Shown one piece after another: positions 17,520 to 24,698 of a stretch of 64,000 nucleotides of DNA. This DNA is from Streptomyces sp. Je 1-369 (GTDB lineage: Bacteria; Actinomycetota; Actinomycetes; Streptomycetales; Streptomycetaceae), in assembly GCF_026810505.1 (NCBI RefSeq), contig NZ_CP101750.1, positions 3,997,254-4,061,253 on the forward strand, read 5' to 3'. Under the pieces are notes generated by a model, which was not told the DNA's origin, did not search any database, and saw only the letters and a program-made list of their open reading frames with translations. The number at the start of each line of letters is the position of its first letter. The first letter of the stretch is position 1. Position numbers and translations under genes: made by a program.

Positions 17520-18503
17520 ATGACCTCGACCACCGACGCGACCGGCACGAGCGGCGCGAGCGAGCCGCGCGACACCTACGGAGAGCTCCGCGCCCAGCTC
17601 GCCACCCTCACCACCGAGGCGTTCCGGCCCGAGCTCTCCGAGATCGACCGGCTGCCCACCGAGAAGATCGCGAAGATCATGAACGGCGAGGACGCCTCCG
17701 TGGCCACCGCGGTCGCGGAGCAGCTCTCCGCCATCGCCGCCGCCATCGACGGCACCGCCGAGCGCATGGCCCGCGGCGGCCGGCTGATCTACGCGGGCGC
17801 GGGCACGGCGGGACGCCTCGGCGTGCTCGACGCGTCCGAGTGCCCGCCCACGTTCAACACCGACCCGGGTGACGTCGTCGGGCTCATCGCGGGCGGGCCG
17901 AGCGCCATGGTCAAGGCGGTCGAGGGCGCGGAGGACAGCAAGGAGCTCGCCGCCGAGGACCTGGAGGGCCTGAACCTCACCGAGGACGACGTCGTCGTAG
18001 GCATCTCCGCGTCGGGCCGCACCCCCTACGCGATCGGCGCCGTCGAGTACGCCCGCTCCCACTACGGCGCGCTCACCATCGGCCTCTCCTGCAACGCGGA
18101 CAGCGCGCTGGCCGCCGCGGCCGAACACGGCATCGAGGTCGTCGTAGGCCCCGAGCTCCTCACCGGCTCCACCCGCCTCAAGGCGGGCACGGCCCAGAAG
18201 CTCGTCCTCAACATGCTGTCGACGATCACGATGATCCGCCTCGGCAAGACGTACGGAAACCTGATGGTGGACGTGCGCGCGTCCAACGAGAAGCTGCGGG
18301 CCCGCTCCCGCCGCATCGTCGCCCTCGCCACCGGCGCGTCCGACGAGGAGATCGAGGCGGCTCTCACCGCCACCGACGGGGAGGTGAAGAACGCCATCCT
18401 CACCATCCTCGGCGGCGTCGACGGCCCCACGGCCGCCACCCTCCTCACCACCTCCGCCGGCCACCTCCGCACAGCCCTCGACAACGCCCGCACCACGGAC
18501 TAG
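17520..18503 (+). CDS. murQ: N-acetylmuramic acid 6-phosphate etherase
   Basis: A 327-residue lyase that splits the lactyl ether of MurNAc-6-phosphate to GlcNAc-6-phosphate and D-lactate in peptidoglycan recycling. The SIS-fold signatures are clear: ARGGRLIYAGAGTAGRLGVL, DASECPPTFNTDPGDV, GISASGRTPYAIGAV and GNLMVDVRASNEKLRARS. Length is close to the family's usual 300. It follows the RpiR regulator. Its product GlcNAc-6-P would feed NagA, encoded at 38936 in the same window, though not in the same operon. The regulator and this gene appear to form an operon. Confidence 0.94.
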   Translation: MTSTTDATGTSGASEPRDTYGELRAQLATLTTEAFRPELSEIDRLPTEKIAKIMNGEDASVATAVAEQLSAIAAAIDGTAERMARGGRLIYAGAGTAGRLGVLDASECPPTFNTDPGDVVGLIAGGPSAMVKAVEGAEDSKELAAEDLEGLNLTEDDVVVGISASGRTPYAIGAVEYARSHYGALTIGLSCNADSALAAAAEHGIEVVVGPELLTGSTRLKAGTAQKLVLNMLSTITMIRLGKTYGNLMVDVRASNEKLRARSRRIVALATGASDEEIEAALTATDGEVKNAILTILGGVDGPTAATLLTTSAGHLRTALDNARTTD

Positions 18504-18509
18504 AAGCCA

Positions 18510-18683
18510 TTCGATGGGGCCCGAGGTCCGCGCCCGGCCCGCCGCATCGTGCTCCTCACGGTCTCCCGCAAGACCCGCATCCACGACAAGGACCAGGTCG
18601 ACCGTGCGGTGAGGGCCCGCGAGGCATGCGCCCTGGACGCCAACCACGAGCAGGCCACCTTCACCGCCCTCCCGGCGGCTTGA
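18510..18683 (+). pseudogene. C-terminal remnant of a RelE/ParE-type toxin
   Basis: In frame from 18510 to the stop at 18681-18683 the sequence reads ...RRIVLLTVSRKTRIHDKDQV, then DRAVRAREACALDANHEQ. This resembles the C-terminus of Gp49/RelE-like mRNA interferase toxins (GRRIVLLTVFRKT). No start codon, N-terminal half or antitoxin gene is present, so I read it as a decayed toxin-antitoxin locus. It starts six bases after murQ. The match is from family memory. Confidence 0.5.
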
Positions 18684-18842
18684 CCCGCCTCGCAGCGGTC
18701 CGGCGCTCACCCACACGGCCGTAGGAAATTCGTTTCTGCACACTTCTTGCGGGTGGTTTTGAGTGACGCATACAGGGAAGTCCATCAGGTTGCCGTCATG
18801 CTTCGGGGGCCCTAGCCCCCGGCAAGAAACGGAACTCACCTC

Positions 18843-19181
18843 ATGCGTCTACGTCACACCATCGGCGCAGCCCTCGGCGCCCTCGTTCTCCTCACGGCCG
18901 TGCCCAACTCGGCCGCCGCGGCCGACGGCCACGCCCTCTACGCGTGGGGCGACCCCGCGAACCCGCAGAGCACAAAGCTGGAAGACCCCGACTCGGAGGT
19001 GTGTCTTGAGGTCGCCGAAGTCGAATCCGGGAAGAGCAAGGACGCCTGGAAGTTCAAGAACTGGACCGCATCGAAGGTGATGCTCTTCTCGGAGGACGAG
19101 TGCACAGGCACCCGCACGGACGTAGGCGTGGGCGGGGAGGCCGACCCCAACGTCAAGTTCCGTTCCCTGTACTTCTCCTGA
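18843..19181 (+). CDS. small secreted protein of unknown function
   Basis: A 112-residue protein with a signal peptide: MRLRHTIGAALGALVLLTAV followed by an Ala-rich cleavage region (SAAAADG). The mature part, about 85 residues, is acidic, with cysteines in EVCLEVAEVESG and EDECTGTRTD that could form a disulfide, and a C-terminus VKFRSLYFS. I do not recognise the family. It is monocistronic and ends at a strong terminator (19197-19236). The 160 bases upstream after the toxin remnant are less GC-rich near 18720-18780 and probably contain its promoter. Confidence 0.72.
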   Translation: MRLRHTIGAALGALVLLTAVPNSAAAADGHALYAWGDPANPQSTKLEDPDSEVCLEVAEVESGKSKDAWKFKNWTASKVMLFSEDECTGTRTDVGVGGEADPNVKFRSLYFS

Positions 19182-19196
19182 CCTGACGGACAGGGC

Positions 19197-19236
19197 GGCG
19201 CTCCGCACGGGTGCGGTACGGCCCGTGCGGAGCGCC
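19197..19236 (+). terminator. intrinsic terminator-like hairpin
   Basis: A perfect 15-bp stem (ggcgctccgcacggg with its complement) and a 10-base loop lie 15 bases after the secreted-protein stop. There is no long T-run, as is usual in Streptomyces. Confidence 0.8.
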
Positions 19237-19292
19237 GTTCGCGCGTCAGGCCCCGCTGCCTCAGTCAGCCCGGGAAGCCCGCCGTGTCGACG

Positions 19293-19601
19293 GACGACGA
19301 GCAGCGCCTCCGCCGCGTCCACGGCCTCGCGCGGGGCGAGTACGAGGGCCGGGACGTACAGCTTGCCCAGGGGGGCGATGTGGAGGCCGAGGGTCTGGTA
19401 GACCCCCAGCTCATCCGGAGCCGATCGGTAGAGAACCCTCTGCAGGGCATCAGCTATACCGCTGTGATGCCGGTCCGGCGGCGGCCTCAGGACCACCTTC
19501 CCCTCATCGATCTCGGCCTGCCGGCCCTCCGGCACGTGCAGCTCCCGCCACGCCTTGAGCAGGATGTCCCACGTCGTGTCGCGCTCGACGCCCGGTGCCA
19601 C
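19293..19601 (-). pseudogene. truncated Uma2 family endonuclease
   Basis: From the GTG at 19601 the product reads as an Uma2-family (PD-(D/E)XK-like) N-terminal half: WDILLKAWRELHVPEGRQAE, then RHHSGIADALQRVLYRSAPD and LGVYQTLGLHIAPLGKLYVP. The expected PDLVV is PALVL (Asp to Ala). After AEALLVV the expected VEITS motif and the rest of the nuclease core are replaced by unrelated sequence. The frame stays open through the terminator and the antisense of the secreted-protein gene, so no genuine C-terminus exists. Start and first 103 residues are real homology; the rest is lost. Confidence 0.7.
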
Positions 19602-19624
19602 GCGTCACCGACTCGCCGACCCGC

Positions 19625-19858
19625 TCACCAGGGCCGCGCCTGCACCTGCCGGTTCAGTTGCTTCACCTTCGCCCGGAGCACCTCACCTGGCTCCGCGTCA
19701 CCGACCGCCGCCGGCGGACAGTCCCACTCCCTGCCCCCGCCGATCGGTCTGAGCTGCACTAGTCCCCCCTCACAGCCCATCACCTCCCCCACACTCCCGT
19801 CCCGGTAGTCGACGGCGTACGTCCCCGTATCCGGCACCCGCGGATCCTCCCCGTTCAC
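19625..19858 (-). CDS. small hypothetical protein, coupled to the next gene
   Basis: A 77-residue protein from a GTG at 19858 (VNGEDPRVPDTGTYAVDYRD), ending KVKQLNRQVQARPW. The core reads GSVGEVMGCEGGLVQLRPIG, so it may be a small beta-fold protein. Its start overlaps the stop of the 70-residue gene upstream by four bases (GTGA). The pair is divergent from the XRE regulator at 20184, an arrangement I recall around Streptomyces XRE/DUF397 loci. No function is assignable. Confidence 0.65.
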   Translation of the reverse strand: MNGEDPRVPDTGTYAVDYRDGSVGEVMGCEGGLVQLRPIGGGREWDCPPAAVGDAEPGEVLRAKVKQLNRQVQARPW

Positions 19859-20067
19859 CGCGCCTCCTCCAGCACGGCGGCCAGCCGCAGCGCGGTGTCC
19901 AGGTTGCAGCGCCCCAGCTCCACGAGAGGCAACGCCCCCTCGGCCGCCGCGGTCAGCGGGTCGATCCGCAGCGAGGGCAACGTGACCCCCACCTCCGCGA
20001 GCCCCGCCTTCAACTGCCGTACGGCTTCCTCCGCCGCCCGCACCCGTTCCTCCGCCGTCAGCGCCAT
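19855..20067 (-). CDS. small hypothetical helical protein
   Basis: A 70-residue, mostly helical protein (MALTAEERVRAAEEAVRQLK, then ALPLVELGRCNLDTALRLAA). The first half is heptad-like and could form a coiled coil. It is the first gene of a two-gene operon divergent from the XRE regulator, with a 116-base shared promoter region (20068-20183). That region contains the inverted-repeat-like tgagtgttctc and agagtgtccaac elements, possible operator sites. Family unknown. Confidence 0.65.
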   Translation of the reverse strand: MALTAEERVRAAEEAVRQLKAGLAEVGVTLPSLRIDPLTAAAEGALPLVELGRCNLDTALRLAAVLEEAR

Positions 20068-20183
20068 GACCTCCGCCTTTCACACTGAGTGTTCTCGTTC
20101 CATCACCCAGAGTGTCCAACTGTGCGTAGGCTGAAAAGTGCAGGCGTCCCAACAACGCTCCGTGTTCAGTGGAGGAGTTGCCC

Positions 20184-21026
20184 ATGACCCGCCCCAAGGA
20201 CCTCGACCCCTCGTCGAACCCCAGAGCCCTCCTGGGCTGCGAACTCCGCCACGCGCGCGAGCGGGCGGGCCTCTCCCAGGAGGCGCTGGGGGCGCCCCTC
20301 TTCGTCAGCGGCTCATTTATCGGCCAACTGGAGGCGGGGACGCGGCGGATGCACTTGGAGTACGCGGTGCACTTCGATGAGGTGCTGGGGACGGGGGGCT
20401 TTTTCGCCCGTAACTGCGGTGCGCTGGCCAAGTCCAAGTACCCGGACCACTTCGCGGAGGCGGCGGAGGCGGAAGCGGTGGCGACGACGATCAGGCACTA
20501 CCTGCCGCTGCTGGTCCCCGGCCTGATCCAGACGCCGGCATACTCCGCCGCCCTGTTCCGGTCCTACCGGCCGATGGCCACGGACGAGCAGATCTCGGAG
20601 CTGGTGGCGACCCGCATGGACCGTGGATGCCTCATGGACAATCCAACAACCCCGTTGTTGTGGGTGATTCTGGACGAGGCCGCGCTCCGGCGCCCAGTCG
20701 GTGGGCCCGCGACCATGGCGGAGGCCCTGCGCCATGTAGCCGATCTGGCTCGCCGACACCGCATCATCATGCAGGTACTGCCGTTCAGCGCCGGAGCACA
20801 CGCCGGGATGGGCGGTTCCTTGAAGCTCATGGAGTTCGCGGACGCCCCGCCTCTCTGCTTCATCGAAGGGCTGGACACAGGAAGGCTGATCGACGACCCG
20901 GCGACAGTCGCCCGTCACTCCATGACGTTCAATCTCCTGCAAGCGTTGGGTCTTCCACCCCAAGGCTCCCTGGCCCTAGTCGATTCGATGGCGCACGATT
21001 ACGCCCATGAGGAACAGCATCCCTAA
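20184..21026 (+). CDS. XRE family regulator with DUF5753 ligand domain
   Basis: A 280-residue regulator. The N-terminal helix-turn-helix is LGCELRHARERAGLSQEALG, then LFVSGSFIGQLEAGTRR. The rest is the DUF5753 domain (PLLVPGLIQTPAYSAALFRS, then MQVLPFSAGAHAGMGGSLKL). Such WhiJ-like regulators pair with a DUF397 protein, here overlapping by 20 bases, and are thought to control development genes. GGAGGAG before the ATG fixes the start, so an ATG 15 bases upstream is not preferred. A second XRE/DUF397 locus is at 48.7-50.1 kb. The ligand is unknown. Confidence 0.9.
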   Translation: MTRPKDLDPSSNPRALLGCELRHARERAGLSQEALGAPLFVSGSFIGQLEAGTRRMHLEYAVHFDEVLGTGGFFARNCGALAKSKYPDHFAEAAEAEAVATTIRHYLPLLVPGLIQTPAYSAALFRSYRPMATDEQISELVATRMDRGCLMDNPTTPLLWVILDEAALRRPVGGPATMAEALRHVADLARRHRIIMQVLPFSAGAHAGMGGSLKLMEFADAPPLCFIEGLDTGRLIDDPATVARHSMTFNLLQALGLPPQGSLALVDSMAHDYAHEEQHP

Positions 21027-21225
21027 GTACGACCTGAGCGTGACCGTTTGGCGCAAGTCCAGCCACAGCGCCGGAGATGGCGGCGACTGCCTGGAGGTCG
21101 CCGACGGGCACCCCGGGAGTCCCGACTTCATCCCCGTCCGAGACTCCAAGAACCCCGAAGGCCCGAACCTCGTGTTCCGAGCCGCAACGTGGTCCACGTT
21201 CATCACCAACATCAAGCACGACTGA
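21007..21225 (+). CDS. DUF397 domain protein
   Basis: A 72-residue protein with the DUF397 core: VWRKSSHSAGDGGDCLEVAD, then FIPVRDSKNPEGPNLVFRAA and TWSTFITNIK. It overlaps the end of the XRE gene by 20 bases, so the two are translationally coupled. DUF397 proteins are the small partners of XRE/DUF5753 regulators in Streptomyces and probably modulate them; the mechanism is not settled. It is the last gene before the gene-free repeat island beginning at 21284. Confidence 0.88.
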   Translation: MRNSIPKYDLSVTVWRKSSHSAGDGGDCLEVADGHPGSPDFIPVRDSKNPEGPNLVFRAATWSTFITNIKHD

Positions 21226-21283
21226 CGAGGCACCGGAACCGGGGTCACTGACAGGCAAGTTGGACTGACCCTGCACCTTTGAT

Positions 21284-21806
21284 GGTCACCGGGGCCGCCC
21301 GGTTTTTAGCGGATTGTGGCGCCTCCAGGCCGCCAGTAAAGGGCGCTCCCTACGGTCGCGTCGGCTGCGCCGATTCCGCTGCGCTCCACCCTTGACTGCC
21401 GCCCCTCCACCGCAGTTGAACGTTAACCCGGACGGCCAGGGGTGGGGGCTGCGGGGGCGGTTGGGTGGGTCACTCTCTTTCGCTGCCGGGTGCGGCCCGG
21501 TCCAACGTGGCCGACCGCCCCGGTGGCGGCGCCGCCAGCCGCGCGGCCTCGCCGGTCGGGTCATCCGCTCTCGCGGCCGGGTGCGGACCGGCCCAACGTG
21601 AGTCGTCCTCAGGGTTTGGGGCGGGTCATCGGCTCTCGTTGCAGGGTGCGGACCGGTCCAACGTGAGTCGCCCTCACCGTCGCCGTCATGGTCGGGGGTG
21701 AGGTCGGTACGGTGTGCGCGGGGTGACCACCCCGGGCAGACCGAAGCGCCGCCGCCCCCGGCCCCGGCCCCCTCCGGCACCTACTTTGGGAAAGTTGCGA
21801 ACCGAC
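21284..21806. repeat. left arm of a large imperfect inverted repeat
   Basis: The arm runs from ggtcaccggggccgcccgg to the end of the 30-mer at 21772-21801. Its outer 165 bases match the reverse complement of 22395-22562 at roughly 85 percent by eye, including agtaaagggcgctcc and cgtcggctgcgccgattccg blocks. Inside are three copies of a 60- to 90-base unit with core tgcggaccggtccaacgtg (21491, 21582 and 21647). No coding sequence in it has a ribosome site or family match. Confidence 0.85.
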
Positions 21807-21935
21807 CCGGCGCACGCCCCCCACCCACACCCCACACGCCCCCACCCACGTCACCGATCTCGCGCATCCGGCGCGGCAGAGAGGACATGCCGGGGGGCGC
21901 ATCGGCATCTGCCGGGGGGGCGCGCGGCGAAGGCA

Positions 21936-21965
21936 TTCGCAACTTTCCCAAAGTAGGTGCCGGAG
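21936..21965. repeat. middle copy of the 30-bp element in the inverted-repeat island
   Basis: A 30-mer starting ttcgcaactttcccaaagta and ending ggtgccggag. Identical or nearly identical copies are at 22115-22144 (same orientation) and 21772-21801 (inverted). The preceding 40 bases (gccgggggggcgcgcgg type) are also shared with the 22.1-kb copy, so the direct repeat is about 70 bases long. Confidence 0.9.
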
Positions 21966-22110
21966 AGGGGGCGGCCCGACCCGACCGCCACCCCTCCCGC
22001 GCACCCCGCACGCCGCACGCCGTCACCCAGAGCACTGCTCTCACGCAGCCGAGTCAGCAATCCCACCCGACAGGGGGCGCATTCGGTCTGCCGAGGGGGC
22101 GCGCGGCCAG

Positions 22111-22562
22111 CCGATTCGCAACTTTCCCAAAGTAGGTGCCGGAGGGGACGGCCCCGGGCAGCCCTTCGGCAGACCGACCACCACTCCCACCCACGTTGGG
22201 CCGGTCCGCACCATGCAACGAAAGCCGATGACCCGACCCAGACCGTGACGGCGCCTCACGTTGGGCCGGGCCGCACCCGGCAACGCGAGCAGATGACCCG
22301 AGCAGCGCAGCCGCACGCATGCGGTGAGGACGCCTCACGTTGAGCCGGGCCGCACCCGGCAGCGAAAGCCGATGACCCATCCAGAGAGGTCCGCCGCCTC
22401 ACCCCTGGCCGTCCGGGTCAACGTTCAACTGCGGTGCAGGGGCGGGAGTCAAGGGTGGAGCGGAGCGGAATCGGCGCAGCCGACGCGCAGCGCAGCGGAG
22501 CGCCCTTTACTCCCGACCCGGAACCGCCACACTCCGCAAAACCCCGGGCGGCCCCGGTGACC
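22111..22562. repeat. right arm of the large imperfect inverted repeat
   Basis: Reverse-complement counterpart of 21284-21806. It contains the 30-mer at 22115, three core units (22192-22210, 22257-22275, 22336-22354) and the outer block ending ccgggcggccccggtgacc at 22562. Between the two arms (21807-22110) are only degenerate versions of the same elements. The remaining 268 bases to the next gene hold a small hairpin (22635-22652), a promoter and an attenuator-like hairpin. Confidence 0.85.
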
Positions 22563-22716
22563 GACGAAGACACCGGCCCACCGAAGACGCCGCCCCCGCA
22601 CCCACCCCGACGCTCAAGCCGCGATCACCGAGCCCCCTTTCAGTGGAAAGGGAGGCGGGCCTCAACCCACCCACCCTCCCCGAGAGTTGACCGGCCAAAC
22701 ACTTTTCGCGTTCGAC

Positions 22717-22746
22717 TTGCCACGCAGCGTGACAACCGCTTAGCGT
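22717..22746 (+). promoter_or_regulatory. putative promoter of the winged-helix gene
   Basis: TTGCCA at 22717-22722 and TAGCGT at 22741-22746 are spaced 18 bp, in a locally less GC-rich stretch. Transcription would start just before the hairpin at 22762. Confidence 0.45.
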
Positions 22747-22761
22747 GCCCGCATAACGAAC

Positions 22762-22796
22762 AACCCCCGCCCGGTGCTGGAACACCTGCGGGGGTT
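22762..22796 (+). terminator. terminator or attenuator-like hairpin in the leader of the next gene
   Basis: aacccccgc and gcgggggtt form a 9-bp stem, extended by ggtg/cacc around a ctggaa loop, and are followed by TTTAA. It sits between the probable promoter and the ATG at 22831, so it could attenuate transcription or protect the leader. Confidence 0.55.
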
Positions 22797-22830
22797 TAAC
22801 CATCACGATCGAAAGAACAAGTTCCGATCC

Positions 22831-23760
22831 ATGGCTGACGCCAAGCTTAGTGCCGCCTTCCTGCCCGCGCACGCGACCCCACACGCGGACCCCCACCCGA
22901 TGGCCAACCCGGGTTACGGGAAACGCTCCACCCCGGCCCAACTCCCCCGGACGAACGACGACTTCCTCCACCTGCCGCCCCGCGAGGCGTCCATCGCCGC
23001 GTACCTCGACCGGCTGCCCGAGGGCACGGACATCTCCGTGAAGACACTGGCCAAGTACCTCCCGTACGGGCAGTGCGCCCTCCGTACGGCCCTCAACAGG
23101 ATCCAGGAAGCCGGGCACTTGAGGCGCGGCAGGGAACACCTGAGCGGCAGCGGCAGCGCCCGCTGGATCACCCGAACGTGGTTCTCCCGCACCGCGCGGG
23201 ACGAGGCCTGGTGGACGGCGTTCACACGGGGCGACGTACCGGAGGGAGAAGGATCGGAGGAACCGGGGTCAGAAGTAGCGGGGCCAGGGGAAGCGGGACC
23301 GGACAGGCACCGGCCCCCCACCCGCAGCCGCGCGTTCGTCCTGCTCGCGGCCCTCGGCCGAACGGCCCCCGCGCTGTCCCTCTCGTACGGCGACTGCGTA
23401 CGTCTTGAACCGCAGGTCAGGGAGTGGTTCGCGCGCGGCGCCGCCGAGGCGGACATCCTGCGTGCGCTGACCTGCGGGCTGCCGAGCCCCGTCCACAGCC
23501 CGGCGGCCCTGGTCCGCAGCCGCCTCACGACGAAACTGCCACCGGAGCCCATCGCCCTCCCCACGCTCCGCGTCCTGGAGTGCGGCACCTGCGGGGCTCC
23601 CGGCCGCCCGGAGGTCCTGCCCGGCGGAGTGTGCGGCCCCTGCCGGGGCGGGCCCGGACACCGGCGCCACCCCTCAGCGCTGCCATCGGCCCGGGTCCAC
23701 GCGCATGCTGCCACCGCCCGCGCAGCGGCATCCCGCTCACAGGAGAGGACACAGCCATGA
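22831..23760 (+). CDS. winged-helix DNA-binding protein with C-terminal zinc ribbon
   Basis: A 309-residue protein of a type common in Streptomyces accessory regions. After a short variable N-terminus comes PAQLPRTNDDFLHLPPREAS, then a winged-helix-like module (TLAKYLPYGQCALRTALNRI, QEAGHLRRGRE) and TRTWFSRTARDEAWWTAF. A disordered linker rich in Glu, Pro and Gly follows. The C-terminus has ECGTCGAPGRPEVL and GVCGPCRGG, two CxxC pairs that would bind zinc. The start ATG follows the leader hairpin; another in-frame ATG at 22774 lies inside that hairpin and is unlikely. Function unknown; a plasmid-like regulator is possible. Confidence 0.7.
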   Translation: MADAKLSAAFLPAHATPHADPHPMANPGYGKRSTPAQLPRTNDDFLHLPPREASIAAYLDRLPEGTDISVKTLAKYLPYGQCALRTALNRIQEAGHLRRGREHLSGSGSARWITRTWFSRTARDEAWWTAFTRGDVPEGEGSEEPGSEVAGPGEAGPDRHRPPTRSRAFVLLAALGRTAPALSLSYGDCVRLEPQVREWFARGAAEADILRALTCGLPSPVHSPAALVRSRLTTKLPPEPIALPTLRVLECGTCGAPGRPEVLPGGVCGPCRGGPGHRRHPSALPSARVHAHAATARAAASRSQERTQP

Positions 23761-23816
23761 GCGTGCGGCTCACTCGCACCAGAAGCGGGGCACGATGTAG
23801 GGGAGGAGGCGACGCC

Positions 23817-24398
23817 ATGACCCCCAGCATCGAAGAGCACGCCCAGATGACCGTCGAGGAGTTCGAGCATCTGGAGAAGCATGCTCCCGACGCGGTGAAG
23901 CTCGAATTCATCCGAGGAAAGCTGAAGGTCAAGCCGATGCCGGACCAGCGCCACAGGGCCATCGTCATGTGGCTGCTGACCCAGTGCATGCAGCAGCGCC
24001 CCGAACTGCTGCTGTACCCCGAACAGGATCTGAAGGTGGAGGCGTACCGGAACGGCAGGGCCTACGCGGACGGTGCCCTCGCACCGGTCGACCACTTCGT
24101 GGGCCAGGAAGGCATGTGGGCCGACACCGAGGGCGTTCTGATGGTCGTCGGGGTCACCTCGAAGGACTCGGACACTCACCTCCGTGACCGCGTGGAGAAG
24201 CACGACGGCTACGCGGCGGCGGACGTCCCCGTCTACCTGCTCGTCGACCGCGACAAGGGCGCACTCGTCGTCTTCAGCGAACCCATGAACGGGGCGTACC
24301 AGCGCTGCCCGACCTACCCCTTCGGGGACACCGTCCGGCTGCCCGAGCCGGTGAACATCACCTTGGCCACCGAGAAGCTCAAGGACTACGCCGACTGA
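23817..24398 (+). CDS. Uma2 family endonuclease-like protein, active site altered
   Basis: A 193-residue Uma2 (DUF820) protein: MTVEEFEHLEKHAPDAVKLE, then PMPDQRHRAIVMWLLTQCMQ and DVPVYLLVDRDKGALVVFSE. Active family members carry PDLVV and VEVTS; here these are ADGALAP and VVGVTS, so the catalytic glutamate looks replaced by glycine and nuclease activity is doubtful. GGAGGAG precedes the ATG at 23817, which is preferred over upstream in-frame starts. It lies 56 bases after the winged-helix gene, possibly in one transcript. Compare the intact Uma2 at 58109 and the truncated one at 19293. Confidence 0.82.
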   Translation: MTPSIEEHAQMTVEEFEHLEKHAPDAVKLEFIRGKLKVKPMPDQRHRAIVMWLLTQCMQQRPELLLYPEQDLKVEAYRNGRAYADGALAPVDHFVGQEGMWADTEGVLMVVGVTSKDSDTHLRDRVEKHDGYAAADVPVYLLVDRDKGALVVFSEPMNGAYQRCPTYPFGDTVRLPEPVNITLATEKLKDYAD

Positions 24399-24698
24399 CG
24401 CGCGTCGTCTTCGCGACATACTTTCCCCGCCGGGCGGGCAGCAGAAGCCCCCCGTCCCGCCCCCACGTGGCCGACACACCACCGCTCCGCCGCCGCCCCC
24501 GCCCCGTACCGCCCGGTCACCCCCGGCCGACAGCCCCGCCCCTGCCCGCGCCCCGCACGGGAACGGCCGAACGCGTGCTGTCCGAAAGGCCGCTGGGGCC
24601 CCACCCCCGATCACGGGCCGTGCCGATGATGGCACCCCACGTCATCGAAGCGGCACGACCGGACACGACATGACCGGACACGACCGGAGGGGACCCTC
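24399..24698. other. 300-bp gap with no recognisable feature
   Basis: Both strands were read. A less GC-rich patch (cgacatactttcccc, about 24414) could be promoter-like, but no hairpin, gene or repeat is supportable. The promoter and ribosome site of the esterase gene (GGAGGGG before 24699) lie at its right end. Confidence 0.6.

Noticed and set aside
21284..22562. Insertion sequence or transposon
   Set aside because: Inverted arms exist, but no transposase or plausible coding region lies between them and no flanking duplication was seen.
21807..22830. Small genes inside the repeat island
   Set aside because: Open frames there follow the repeats, have no ribosome sites and resemble no protein family.
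18504..24398. Prophage or integrative element
   Set aside because: No integrase, phage structural gene, tRNA or att repeat was found.
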